This document shows positions 1 to 7,942 of a stretch of 64,000 nt of DNA, piece after piece. Under the pieces are notes generated by a model, which did no database searches, had not been told where the DNA came from, and saw only the letters and a program-made list of their open reading frames with translations. Made by a program: the position numbers and the translations under genes. This stretch comes from JAIBBD01 sp041390685 (GTDB lineage Bacteria > Chloroflexota > Dehalococcoidia > UBA2979): positions 1,922,001 to 1,986,000 of the forward strand of contig JAWKPL010000001.1 of assembly GCA_041390685.1 (NCBI GenBank), written 5' to 3'. Position 1 is the first letter of the stretch. Each line of letters opens with the position of its first letter.

Positions 1-152
1 CCCTCGGCGTAGATGGTGTCGAAGGCGAGCGAGGACTTGCCGGAGCCGGAGAGCCCGGTGATGACGACGAGGCGGTCGCGGGGGATCTCGACGGTGACGT
101 TCTTGAGGTTGTGCTCGCGGGCGCCGACGACGGTGATCTTGTCCTGTGGCAA
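1..152 (-). CDS. uvrA: UvrA excinuclease subunit A, N-terminal fragment
   Basis: This is the first 50 codons of a leftward gene that runs off the window. The translation shows the conserved UvrA opening: a DKITVVGAREHNLKN segment, then IPRDRLVVITGLSGSGKSS with the first Walker A motif, then AFDTIYAEG. UvrA is the DNA-damage-recognising ABC ATPase of UvrABC nucleotide excision repair in the cytoplasm. The start is taken as the TTG at 152 because it puts PQDKI at the N-terminus as in homologues; no ATG or GTG lies in frame just upstream. The family is normally about 950 residues, so only about 5% is visible. Confidence 0.93.
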   Translation of the reverse strand, partial: MPQDKITVVGAREHNLKNVTVEIPRDRLVVITGLSGSGKSSLAFDTIYAE

Positions 153-272
153 CGAGGTACCTCGATGTCTCGATTGTAGTCAGAGCGGGCGCGGACGGCG
201 GACGCGAGGGGGAGGAGAACGTCCGATCGAGGTTACGCACCTCGGGGGTGCGCTTCAAGCGTCGCGCTGAGG

Positions 273-689
273 CTAGAGGCGGGGCACGTCCTCGTCGCCC
301 TCGGGGTCGTTGCCGGCGAGGCCGCCAAGGTGGCGGCGCAGCTCGCGCTCGATCTCACCGAGCTGGTCTTCGGTGACGCCCATCGCGTTCATCGTGTTGC
401 GGATGAGGTTCTGCACCTCCTCGAGGTCGCCGCGCATGAGCGCCTCAGCCACCTCGAGCTGCGTCTCGACGGCGCGGAAGCCCTCGCGGCGCTGGGTGAT
501 GGCGTCCATGTCGAGGATCGTCGACATGAGGCGGGTGAACAGCGTGGTCGTGCGCGCGATGCGGACGCGGTCATCGGGGTCGTCGGGGAACTGGCCGGTG
601 ACGGCGACCTCGAGTCCGGTGCGGGTGTCGTGCGCCACGTACTGCTCGCGCCGGGGCTGGGTGACGTCGTCGGGCGTGGGATCGGACAT
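273..689 (-). CDS. Conserved hypothetical protein, charged and helical
   Basis: This 138-residue protein was not recognised. It is hydrophilic with no signal peptide or membrane segment. The first third is polar and proline/aspartate rich, with a possible strand around residues 27-34. Residues 45-125 look almost entirely alpha-helical with heptad-like leucines and end in a basic helix. It lies downstream of the divergent side of nothing obvious, between uvrA and the collagen-like cluster on the same strand. A short acidic tail ends at a TAG codon. The ATG start is preceded by GAGG about nine bases upstream. Codon use is normal for the window, so it is probably a real lineage-specific gene. 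Confidence 0.6.
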   Translation of the reverse strand: MSDPTPDDVTQPRREQYVAHDTRTGLEVAVTGQFPDDPDDRVRIARTTTLFTRLMSTILDMDAITQRREGFRAVETQLEVAEALMRGDLEEVQNLIRNTMNAMGVTEDQLGEIERELRRHLGGLAGNDPEGDEDVPRL

Positions 690-743
690 GGCGGCGAGCC
701 TCCTCGCAGGGCTGAGGCCATCGTAGCGCGGAGCGGGAATACA

Positions 744-770
744 AGGAGGCTCCCACGTGGGGAGCCTCCT
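744..770 (-). terminator. Hairpin terminator after collagen-like gene 1
   Basis: An 11-bp perfect GC-rich stem (AGGAGGCTCCC and its complement) closes a 5-nt loop about 30 bases past the stop codon of the collagen-like gene. On the minus strand it is followed by a short T-containing stretch. The hairpin is nearly the same sequence as the one at 1971-2000 after the second collagen-like gene. Confidence 0.7.
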
Positions 771-800
771 CGATGGGTGCGCCGCCGGGTCGGGCGCGTG

Positions 801-1700
801 CTAGTTGAGCGTGACCGACCACATCACATCCGGGTCATCGGATGCGCTGCCCGTTTCTGTTGCACGCAGGGACACTGTCTGTCCGGCCGACACAGCCGCG
901 GTGTTGGAGGTGTCCGAGCACGATGCCTCCATGTCATCCGCAGTGTTCGAGTTCATGACGATGTCGCAGGTGATCGACGTCGCTGACCCGTTGACCATGA
1001 CGGTGAACACGAAGCCTTCACCCGTGTCGCCGACGTCAAACGTCCCCTGGATTCGCCTGACGTGGAGGTTTCCGATGGTGCCGGAGCGCGGCATGACGCC
1101 AGCCACGTTCGCCTCGGTCGAGGATTCGTTGTCGTCCCAAACAGCGAGGTACGTCAGGCCGTCGTTGGCCGTTCCGCCACTGCCGTTGTCCGTGTCACCT
1201 GACCCTCCGAGGACGACCGATCCGCCCGAACCGGCGGGACCGGTTGCACCGATCGGGCCAGTGGCGCCGGTCGCGCCGTCGGGGCCGCTCGGGCCTGTGG
1301 GGCCAGACGCGCCGTCGGGGCCCGTGGCTCCGGTGGCGCCGTTCGGGCCAGTGGGGCCGGCAGCACCGGATGCCCCGGATCCCGCGGGGCCAGTCGCTCC
1401 CTGGGGGCCGGTGGCGCCCGTCGCTCCTGCGGGGCCGCTGGGGCCAGTCGCACCGCCGCCCCCTCCACCGCCGAGGTCGATGGGCGTCTCGTAGTAGGTG
1501 CAGTCAGTGGAGGGGTAGCCCATCACGACGCGGATGGTTCCGGTCCACTTGTTGATGCATGCCTGAGTGGTCGTGGTCGTGGACGGCGCAGCCGTGGCGA
1601 ACTGACCGCCACCAACGACCGCTACCCCAATCAGTGCGGCGACCCCAGCGATCGCCAAGCCTGGTTTCTCTTTCAGTCTCTGCAGTTTCGTTCCGAGCAC
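801..1700 (-). CDS. Collagen-like secreted or surface protein 1
   Basis: The start is placed at GTG 1700 because a perfect AGGAGG lies seven bases upstream; the open frame extends further but has no better site. The protein is about 299 residues. After a basic N-terminus there is one hydrophobic signal/anchor helix (IAGVAALIGVAVVGG), then a short Cys-containing module (QACINKWTGTIRVV ... TDC) that is shared with the two other collagen-like proteins here. A glycine run is followed by about 25 Gly-X-Y triplets rich in GATGPSG, and then a C-terminal beta-rich domain of about 130 residues with two Cys. Such proteins form collagen-type triple helices outside the cell; the terminal domain probably trimerises or binds. 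The exact function is unknown. Confidence 0.85.
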   Translation of the reverse strand: MLGTKLQRLKEKPGLAIAGVAALIGVAVVGGGQFATAAPSTTTTTQACINKWTGTIRVVMGYPSTDCTYYETPIDLGGGGGGGATGPSGPAGATGATGPQGATGPAGSGASGAAGPTGPNGATGATGPDGASGPTGPSGPDGATGATGPIGATGPAGSGGSVVLGGSGDTDNGSGGTANDGLTYLAVWDDNESSTEANVAGVMPRSGTIGNLHVRRIQGTFDVGDTGEGFVFTVMVNGSATSITCDIVMNSNTADDMEASCSDTSNTAAVSAGQTVSLRATETGSASDDPDVMWSVTLN

Positions 1701-1791
1701 AGGTGCGCCTCCTTGCATGCTCAGTCTTCGTATCGAACGGTATTTTATAGGTAATGGTATCCGCAATGTTACTAACGATGATGGCGCATCA

Positions 1792-1841
1792 TAGTCGTTA
1801 GTCATGTAAATCCAATAGTGGATTTACATGACTAACGACTA
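1792..1841. promoter_or_regulatory. Perfect 22-bp inverted repeat upstream of collagen-like gene 1
   Basis: Bases 1792-1813 and 1820-1841 are exact reverse complements, separated by the six bases AATAGT. The repeat is AT-rich in a GC-rich genome and lies about 90 bases upstream of the GTG start of collagen-like gene 1, in the gap after the terminator of collagen-like gene 2. It could be an operator, an upstream terminator or attenuator, or an inverted-repeat mobile remnant. The long perfect arms and lack of a T-tract make a simple terminator less likely. Confidence 0.6.
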
Positions 1842-1970
1842 CATAGTAAAGCACTCGTAACCGTGATATTAACCGCGTTCGGGGGGCGCTGCGTTCTGAC
1901 TGGCCGGGTGGGGAGTGGCAGGCGAGCCCTCGGAGGGAGGGTTGTCCGGGCGACGATGTCCGCGGTACAC

Positions 1971-2000
1971 GAGGAGGCTCCCCGTTCGGGGAGCCTCCTC
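1971..2000 (-). terminator. Hairpin terminator after collagen-like gene 2
   Basis: A 13-bp perfect stem (GAGGAGGCTCCCC) with loop GTTC sits about 25 bases after the stop of the second collagen-like gene. It matches the terminator at 744-770 closely, including flanking bases, suggesting that gene and terminator duplicated together. Confidence 0.75.
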
Positions 2001-2024
2001 GATGGTTGCGCTGTGGGCTAGGAG

Positions 2025-2648
2025 TTAGGGATTGTGCGCCGGCAGCAGGTCCAGACAGATCACCGAAACATCGAGCGAGGATTCGCCGCTGGATGATTGG
2101 AGAATCAACGTGCGGGTCTCTGTCCACGCGCTGAAGCCCGAGCGCGAGCCGCCACCCGGAATGTCAGGTCCGCTCGAAGGATCCAGCAGGCTCGATCCGT
2201 CAATTGCGATGTCGTCCGGATTGGCTCCGTTGTCATCGCAACTCGCGGTCGTCGTGAGGCTGCCATTGCCCAAGCGCGTGTTCGTCGCCTCGTTCGTATA
2301 GACGCCAAGTACACCGGCCGGTCCGGTCGCGCCCGTGGGGCCGGTGGCGCCGGTCGCACCGGTGGGGCCAGCCGGACCGGTGGCGCCCGTCGGGCCACCG
2401 CCGCCGCTGCCGCCACTGCCGCCGAGCTCGATCGGGATCTCCCATGCCGTGCAGTCGGTCGACGGGTAGCCGACCACGACACGGATCGTCCCCGTCCACT
2501 TGTTGATGCATGCCTGCTGTGTCGCGGTGGTCGTACTCGGCGACGCGGTCGCCATCGAAGCGCCGCCGATGACGACGGCGCCGACCGTCGCGGCGACCGC
2601 GGCCACGACGATGCCTCTACGTTGCTTCCACCAGGTGCGTCCGAGCAA
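2025..2648 (-). CDS. Collagen-like secreted or surface protein 2
   Basis: The TTG start at 2648 follows AAGGAGG by a normal spacing. The protein has 207 residues. A basic N-terminus (RTWWKQRRG) leads into a hydrophobic signal/anchor helix (VVAAVAATVGAVVIGGASM). Then comes the same Cys module as protein 1 (QACINKWTGTIRVV, TDC, WEIPIEL). A short Gly-X-Y tract of about ten triplets follows, and a 90-residue C-terminal domain with two Cys. The N-terminal 75 residues are close to those of protein 1, while the C-terminal domains differ, so the two look like a duplication with domain swapping. It is presumably exported and displayed on the cell surface; function unknown. Confidence 0.83.
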   Translation of the reverse strand: MLGRTWWKQRRGIVVAAVAATVGAVVIGGASMATASPSTTTATQQACINKWTGTIRVVVGYPSTDCTAWEIPIELGGSGGSGGGGPTGATGPAGPTGATGATGPTGATGPAGVLGVYTNEATNTRLGNGSLTTTASCDDNGANPDDIAIDGSSLLDPSSGPDIPGGGSRSGFSAWTETRTLILQSSSGESSLDVSVICLDLLPAHNP

Positions 2649-2800
2649 TCTACGCCTCCTTCGATAGCTCGTGGTCCAGAGGGCATTAATGCAAAGATCT
2701 GCTAGATTTGCAAAGGTATTAACATGTAAAGTAGTGCGTGAGGTGGGCCGGGCGCGGGTCAGGCGTTCGAGGCGTGGAAGGAAGGCGGCCCGGGGCCAGC

Positions 2801-4111
2801 TCAGCGCGGCGCGGGTGCGGTCGCGGCGGCGGCGGCGCGCTGGCGCATGGCCTCGGCGCCATAGCGCTCGACGAGGCCTCGAGGCGGGGTGGCTGCGAGC
2901 ATGGCGGGGACGGCGAGGGCGGCCACGGCGCCGCAGAGGAGCCAGCCGGCGGTGTACTCGCCGGTGCGGTCGACGAGGAGGCCGACGGCCCAGGGGCCGA
3001 AGAACGAGCCGAGCGTGACGACGAGCATGTTCATGCCGTTGATGGTCCCAAACGTCCTCGTGCCGAAGTAATCGACGAGGAGGGCGGGGCGCAGCGGGAT
3101 GACGCCGCCGAAGCCCGGGGCGATGAAGGCGAGCACGAGGATGGCCGGCCAGTAGGAGTGCACGACCGAGAGGAGCGGCATGCCGGCGGCGACGATGCCG
3201 ACGCCGATGGCGAGCAGGATGCGCTTGTCATAGCGGTCGCCCAGCCAGCCGAACCCGAGCCGGCCGACCAGGGTGGTGACGGCGAAGATGGTGATGGCGG
3301 AGGCGGCGGCACTCTTCGAGACGCCGTTGTCCTCCATGAAGGGGATGGTGTGCACCATCAGGGCGGTGGTGGAGAAGGAGAGGGCGGCCTGACCGAGGGC
3401 GATCATGAGGAACGCCCGGGTGCGGCAGGCGCGGGCCCAGGGGACGCCCCAGCTGTTGTCGGCGCGCGGGATGGTGCGGCCCTCGGCGTCCACTTCCTCG
3501 GGGATGCCGTCCATGGGCTGGTGGTGTCCGGGGGGGCGCGAGCGGACGTTGAGCGCGACGAACGAGCCGACGATGACGATGAGCAGGCCCATGACGCGCA
3601 GGCCGTCGCGCCAGCCGACGGCCTCGACGAGCCAGGCGATGAAGACGACGAAGAGGCCGGAGATGCCGCCGCCGACCGTCATGAACGAAAGGGCGCGGGA
3701 ACGCCGGCGCTCGAACCAGCTCGCGGTCGCGACCATGCCCACCGGGCCGCCACAGGCGCTCACGCCGAAGGCGATGACGAACATCGCGAGGTAGAAGTGC
3801 AGGAGGTTCTGCATGTAGGACATGCCGATGACGCCGAGCGCGGTCACGACGATGCCGCCGATGAGCACGCGCCGCGGCCCCATGCGGTCGACGAAGTAGC
3901 CGATGGCCGGCGCGCCCAGGCCCTGCACCTCGGATCGCAGCGAGAAGCCGAAGGAGACGGACGCGTTCGACCATCCGAACTCCGTGATCACCGGGTTGAA
4001 GATCGTGCCGAAGCCGTAGAAGAACGTGGAGCCGATGAGCACGACGATGAAGGCGAACGAGCCGGTGACGAGCCAGCCTTCGTAGACGTTGGGGAACAGT
4101 TTGCGAAGCAA
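2801..4111 (-). CDS. MFS transporter, oxalate/monocarboxylate-carrier-like
   Basis: The protein has 436 residues with about twelve hydrophobic segments in the usual 6+6 arrangement and a central hydrophilic loop near residues 195-225. The loop between helices 2 and 3 carries GYFVDRMGPRRVLIGG, the MFS signature motif; a second copy-like motif, GWLGDRYDKR, sits in the C-terminal half. The general pattern resembles the OxlT/monocarboxylate porter families of organic-anion carriers, but the substrate cannot be read from sequence. The start is TTG at 4111. It is a single-gene unit on the same strand as its neighbours. Two other MFS genes lie at 43.7-46.7 kb, of which 45350-46675 is similar in type. 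Confidence 0.88.
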   Translation of the reverse strand: MLRKLFPNVYEGWLVTGSFAFIVVLIGSTFFYGFGTIFNPVITEFGWSNASVSFGFSLRSEVQGLGAPAIGYFVDRMGPRRVLIGGIVVTALGVIGMSYMQNLLHFYLAMFVIAFGVSACGGPVGMVATASWFERRRSRALSFMTVGGGISGLFVVFIAWLVEAVGWRDGLRVMGLLIVIVGSFVALNVRSRPPGHHQPMDGIPEEVDAEGRTIPRADNSWGVPWARACRTRAFLMIALGQAALSFSTTALMVHTIPFMEDNGVSKSAAASAITIFAVTTLVGRLGFGWLGDRYDKRILLAIGVGIVAAGMPLLSVVHSYWPAILVLAFIAPGFGGVIPLRPALLVDYFGTRTFGTINGMNMLVVTLGSFFGPWAVGLLVDRTGEYTAGWLLCGAVAALAVPAMLAATPPRGLVERYGAEAMRQRAAAAATAPAPR

Positions 4112-4240
4112 CGAACCTACTCGACGGCTGGTGGCCGCGGTGTGGGAGATGACCGCGTGACCGGTTAACGATTTAGTCGGACAACTTCGTTCTGTATCTC
4201 ACATTCTCAGGACAGGGGGAAGCGCGGGGGCGGCTGATGC

Positions 4241-4274
4241 CGGCGGAGGGGCGTCCCTCGACGCCCCTCCGCCG
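4241..4274 (-). terminator. Strong hairpin terminator after the BNR-repeat gene
   Basis: A perfect 14-bp stem (CGGCGGAGGGGCGT) with the six-base loop CCCTCG lies immediately after the TGA of the exported BNR-repeat protein. Confidence 0.75.
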
Positions 4275-4282
4275 CGCCGGTG

Positions 4283-5809
4283 TCAGTGCTCGACGATACC
4301 GAGGTAGATGTCCGCGTCCCCGAAGTTGAGCGGACAGTCCGCGAGGCTCGGCGGGATGCCCGTGCCGGTGAACAGGACATCGAGGCGGAACTCGTCGACG
4401 GCCTGGCAGGACGCGCCGTTCCTCGTGTCGGTCCATACGACGTACAGACGCTCGCTGTCGGCGACCGCGGAGATGTAATCGCCGATGAACTGCACGGCGA
4501 GGCTGTGCGAGCTGGACACGTTGGGGTCGGAGGCGGCGGTGCTGACCTTGAACGGCGTCCCGAAGGAGGCGCCGCCGTCGGATGACTGCGCGACATAGGC
4601 GTCGTAGGAGACGACGCCGGCGCCGGGCAGCGCGTCGTCGGCGACATCGTCCATCGCGAGGAAGGCGAGATGGACGGCGCTGGAGGGCGCCGCGGCGACC
4701 GAGACGAAGAACGCGCTGCGGCCGGGCACGTCGGCGGCTACCGTGGGCGTCGACCACGTCGCGCCCTGGTCGGTGGACTTCGTCAGGACGACCGAGGTGT
4801 GGCCGAGCTGGCGTTCCGCCCAGGCGAGGTAGAGCGCGCCTTCCGACGACACGCTGAACGCGGGGAGCACGCGCCCGAGCTGACGGAAGGTCGCGCCGCC
4901 GGGGAACGAGAACTCATCGGCGATGATGGCGACGGTGGTCGGGTCGCTGAACTTCTTCCCGCCGTCCCTCGAGACGGCGATCTGCTGCACGAAGAGGCCC
5001 TGCACGGTGTCGGCCCAGGTCACGTACACCGTGCCGTCGGGGCCGACCTTGACGTTGGCGCCCTGGCGCGGCGGGATGCCGGGGTAGACGGCGCGCGTCT
5101 CATCGCTGAGGCCGACGGGCTTGCTCCAGGTTTCACCACCGTCGGAAGACCGGGCGACGACGACCTGCACGCGGCTCTTCTCGTCGGCGCCCCGCGCGGC
5201 GTCCTTGTACTGCGTCCATGCGACGTAGACGTTATTGGCGTGGGGGCTCGCCGGGTTGGTGTCCGCCGCGATGGACGGCTTGTCGTCCGAGATGTTCTGG
5301 GAGTTGCTGGCGACCTTTGAGACCGCGGGGTAGGAGCAGCCGCCGTCGGTCGACTTCGCGACGAAGATGTCGGCGGTGTCGAAGCGCAGCCGCTGGCCGG
5401 GTTCGAGGAGCGGCAGCGCGATGGTGCTCAGGTAGGCGTTGCCCTGGGCATCGAACGTCTGCCACGCGTCGCCGAAGGCGATCTTGCCGAAGGGGCTGAG
5501 GTCGATGTAGCCCTGGCAGGGCCACGTCTGGCCACCATCATGCGAGGCGTAGAAGCCCGTCCCCTGCCCATTCGGTGCGAACTCGTCGTTCGAGCTCGCG
5601 ATGAGGTTCGCGGCGTCGGTCGGGTTCTGCGCGATCGCGGGCTGGTTCTGCCCGTTGCGCGGGAAGGGCACGGCGGCCACCTGATTCACCTGGACGTTGG
5701 TGATCGCCGGCAGGTCATCGGCCCTGCCGTCGCCAGACGGACCGAGAATGAGCAGAGCCGCTGCGAGCACGAGCGCCACGGCGCCGGTGCCAGCTCGTCG
5801 TAGGGTCAT
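4283..5809 (-). CDS. Secreted sialidase-like (BNR/Asp-box repeat) protein
   Basis: The 508-residue product starts with a clear signal peptide (basic MTLRR, then AVALVLAAALLIL, probable cleavage after GRA). The mature part carries at least five Asp-box signatures of the S-x-D-x-G-x-x-W type: SHDGGQTW, SSDGGETW, SRDGGKKF, STDQGATW and SSDGGASF. They are spaced about 60-80 residues apart, which is the layout of a six-bladed beta-propeller. The catalytic Arg triad and Glu of true sialidases could not be assigned, so this may be a non-enzymatic propeller or another glycosidase. It acts outside the cell. It has its own terminator just downstream. Start ATG 5809 is preceded by AGGAG. Confidence 0.85.
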   Translation of the reverse strand: MTLRRAGTGAVALVLAAALLILGPSGDGRADDLPAITNVQVNQVAAVPFPRNGQNQPAIAQNPTDAANLIASSNDEFAPNGQGTGFYASHDGGQTWPCQGYIDLSPFGKIAFGDAWQTFDAQGNAYLSTIALPLLEPGQRLRFDTADIFVAKSTDGGCSYPAVSKVASNSQNISDDKPSIAADTNPASPHANNVYVAWTQYKDAARGADEKSRVQVVVARSSDGGETWSKPVGLSDETRAVYPGIPPRQGANVKVGPDGTVYVTWADTVQGLFVQQIAVSRDGGKKFSDPTTVAIIADEFSFPGGATFRQLGRVLPAFSVSSEGALYLAWAERQLGHTSVVLTKSTDQGATWSTPTVAADVPGRSAFFVSVAAAPSSAVHLAFLAMDDVADDALPGAGVVSYDAYVAQSSDGGASFGTPFKVSTAASDPNVSSSHSLAVQFIGDYISAVADSERLYVVWTDTRNGASCQAVDEFRLDVLFTGTGIPPSLADCPLNFGDADIYLGIVEH

Positions 5810-5949
5810 TTCCCACTCCTTTATCGCGTTGCGAAGAGCCTGCGCGAAGTATGCGTGAATAGTGGCGCGGCGGGGCCGTACGGGCGATATTTCGTGCTGT
5901 CCGGCGTGTCCGACGACGCGATCGGGACGTAGCGCGAGAGGACGGGCGA

Positions 5950-6750
5950 GTGGGTGTGATGGGATGGGGCGGACGGATAGGGCGGCGGCTCGCCGGGCGG
6001 CTGGCGCTGCTCGGTGTGGCGCTCGTGCTCCTTGGCGGCTGTGTGCGCGCGGAAATCGGCGTCCACGTGGAGGACGATGGTTCGGGCACGGCCACGGTAC
6101 TGTTCGCCTTCAAGGAGTCGTTCATTGACCTCATGTCGTCGCTCGACGAAGGCAGCAGCGAGGAGTTCGACCCTGAGGAGGTGTTCAGCGACATCGACCG
6201 GAGCCAGTTGCCGGAGGGCACCGAGGTCGACCGCTACGAGGAGGATGGGTTCGTTGGGTCCCGAATTACGATGCCGTTCCGGGACGTGCAGGAGCTGGCG
6301 GGCCTCCTCGGCTTCGTGACCACGGGGGCGGCCGTGCCCTCCGAGGCGGCGGAGGACGAGGGCGGGTTCGAGCGCTTCGCGATCGAGCGGACTGATGACG
6401 GATGGCGCCTCGACGCGGTGGCCGCGGCCCTGACGACGGAGGAAGACCTGGAGAGCGCGGATGACGCGTTCACACAGGAGTTCTTCGAGGATGCGTCATT
6501 CACGATCACGATCCAGCTGCCCGGGCGGATCCAGGAGCACAACGCGGACGAAGTCGATGGCAACGAACTGACATGGAACCTGGACTTCGAATCGACCGAG
6601 CCGCGTGAACTGCGCGCGGTGAGCAGCACGTCTGGCGACGGCGACGGGCCTCCCTGGGTGCTGATCGGGGCAGTCGCGGCGGGCGTTGTGGCCCTCGCAG
6701 CGGTCGGCTGGGACATCAATCGGCGACGGCGAGTTCGCGTCCCGGCGTAA
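5950..6750 (+). CDS. LppM-like membrane lipoprotein
   Basis: The 266-residue protein begins with a lipoprotein signal ending in LVLLGGC (acylated Cys31), followed by the VRAEIGVHVEDDGSGTATV start typical of the LppM/DUF3153 domain. That domain occupies residues 31-225, and a C-terminal transmembrane helix (VLIGAVAAGVVALAAVGW) ends in a basic tail NRRRRVRV. It is thus anchored at both ends, with the domain outside the membrane. In actinobacteria LppM is involved in cell-envelope glycolipid handling; here the role is inferred only from that family. Start GTG 5950 with AGAGG upstream is used; ATG 5959 is an alternative. It converges with collagen-like gene 3. Confidence 0.75.
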   Translation: MGVMGWGGRIGRRLAGRLALLGVALVLLGGCVRAEIGVHVEDDGSGTATVLFAFKESFIDLMSSLDEGSSEEFDPEEVFSDIDRSQLPEGTEVDRYEEDGFVGSRITMPFRDVQELAGLLGFVTTGAAVPSEAAEDEGGFERFAIERTDDGWRLDAVAAALTTEEDLESADDAFTQEFFEDASFTITIQLPGRIQEHNADEVDGNELTWNLDFESTEPRELRAVSSTSGDGDGPPWVLIGAVAAGVVALAAVGWDINRRRRVRVPA

Positions 6751-6780
6751 CGACGGTCCAGACGTCGACAGGGGACAGAA

Positions 6781-6815
6781 CAGGGGAGGGAGCGGCACCG
6801 CCGCTCCCTCCCCTG
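6781..6815. terminator. Bidirectional terminator between convergent genes
   Basis: A perfect 16-bp stem (CAGGGGAGGGAGCGGC) with the three-base loop ACC lies between the convergent lipoprotein and collagen-like gene 3, and can serve both. Confidence 0.8.
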
Positions 6816-6839
6816 TGTACTCACACCCGAGGTCGAAGC

Positions 6840-7835
6840 CTAGTAGGGCTCCTCCACGGTCGCGCAGATCGCGTAGACCGTGCTGCCGGGAATGAGGTTG
6901 CCCACTTCCCAGCCCTGGTCGCCGTCCTCAACGGGGCGGTTCACGTAGAGCAGCGTGCCGACGGAGGGCGAGAAGAAGCCGCCGCCGAGGACGACGTCGC
7001 CTTCTTCACACCACGCGGTCGCCGTCTCGAACGGGAACGTGACCGTGGTGGTCGTCACCCAGTACGGGGTGCCCATGTTGCCAACGGGGCCGGTGGGGCC
7101 GGTGGGGCCTTCGGGGCCGGACGGGCCGGTCGCGCCCTCAGCACCAGTCGGGCCAGTGGGGCCTTCGGGGCCGGACGGACCGGAGGCGCCGCTGGGGCCG
7201 GTGGGGCCTTCAGCACCCGTGGGGCCGGTGGGGCCTTCGGGGCCAGACGCGCCGCTGGGGCCAGTGGGGCCTTCGGCACCGGTAGGACCAGTGGGACCCT
7301 CCGGGCCGGAAGCGCCTGAGGCGCCGTCGGGGCCGGTGGGGCCCTCAGCGCCAGTGGGGCCGGTGGGGCCTTCGGGGCCTGAGGCGCCGCTGGGGCCAGT
7401 GGGGCCTTCAGCACCCGTGGGGCCGGTGGGCCCTTCGGGGCCGGAAGCGCCCGACGCGCCGTCGGGGCCGGTCGGGCCCACAGCACCCGTCGGGCCGGTG
7501 GGGCCCTCGGGACCGGACGCGCCGGAAGCTCCGGTGGCGCCCGTCACGCCGGTGGCCCCGGTGGGACCGGTCGGACCGGAGGGGCCACCCACCGACCAGC
7601 TGTACTTCGTCTCCCAGGGGGAGCAGCTCTGCGTGCTCGGGTCGAGGAACCGGATTCCGCCAGTGAGGTTGTGACGGCAGACGGCCACTGTGCCGTCGTC
7701 GCCCGGCGCGGCGCTGACAATCGCCGCTCCGCCGAGCACGGCCAAGGCCGCGCCGGCACCGAGCGTGCCGAGGAGGAGTTTGCGTCTCCTCCAATACCTA
7801 AAACGTCTGATCAAGAGGCGCCATCCCTTCCGCAT
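6840..7835 (-). CDS. Collagen-like secreted or surface protein 3
   Basis: The protein has 331 residues. A strongly basic N-terminus (RRFRYWRRRK) precedes a signal/anchor helix (LLLGTLGAGAALAVLGGAAIVSA). Next is the shared Cys module in a diverged form (VCRHNLTGGIRFL, QSC, WETKYSW), and then about 55 Gly-X-Y triplets at residues 84-253 made of repeated GPEGPTGPTGAEG units. The C-terminal domain of about 75 residues holds two Cys (AWCEEGDVVLGGGFF and YAICATVEE). It is the longest collagen stretch of the three paralogues. The start is ATG 7835 without a clear ribosome site; TTG 7814 behind AAGGGA is an alternative. Surface role inferred. Confidence 0.85.
   Translation of the reverse strand: MRKGWRLLIRRFRYWRRRKLLLGTLGAGAALAVLGGAAIVSAAPGDDGTVAVCRHNLTGGIRFLDPSTQSCSPWETKYSWSVGGPSGPTGPTGATGVTGATGASGASGPEGPTGPTGAVGPTGPDGASGASGPEGPTGPTGAEGPTGPSGASGPEGPTGPTGAEGPTGPDGASGASGPEGPTGPTGAEGPTGPSGASGPEGPTGPTGAEGPTGPSGASGPSGPEGPTGPTGAEGATGPSGPEGPTGPTGPVGNMGTPYWVTTTTVTFPFETATAWCEEGDVVLGGGFFSPSVGTLLYVNRPVEDGDQGWEVGNLIPGSTVYAICATVEEPY
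7087..7580. repeat. Tandem repeats encoding collagen Gly-X-Y units
   Basis: This stretch consists of imperfect tandem units of about 60-75 bp, built from the nine-base theme GGGCCGGTG/GGGCCTTCG. They encode the GPTGPTGAEGPTGPSG repeats of collagen-like protein 3. The near-identity of neighbouring units means copy number probably varies between strains and may be misassembled. Confidence 0.85.
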
Positions 7836-7942
7836 GGAACGTACCCACTTCGAGTACTCGGTGGATTATCGAAACGTGTGCCGCGCAGTGTCAATCTTTT
7901 ACGAGAATATGTGTTGCTCGCGACGTGTTATCTCGAACGACT

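Noticed and set aside
2738..4168. A 476-codon plus-strand open frame
   Set aside because: It is antisense to an MFS carrier with clear helices, and its product is a Asp/Glu/Gly-rich shadow sequence.
7087..7580. Regular repeats that could be taken for a CRISPR array
   Set aside because: Units are imperfect, lack unique spacers and are in frame with Gly-X-Y collagen coding.
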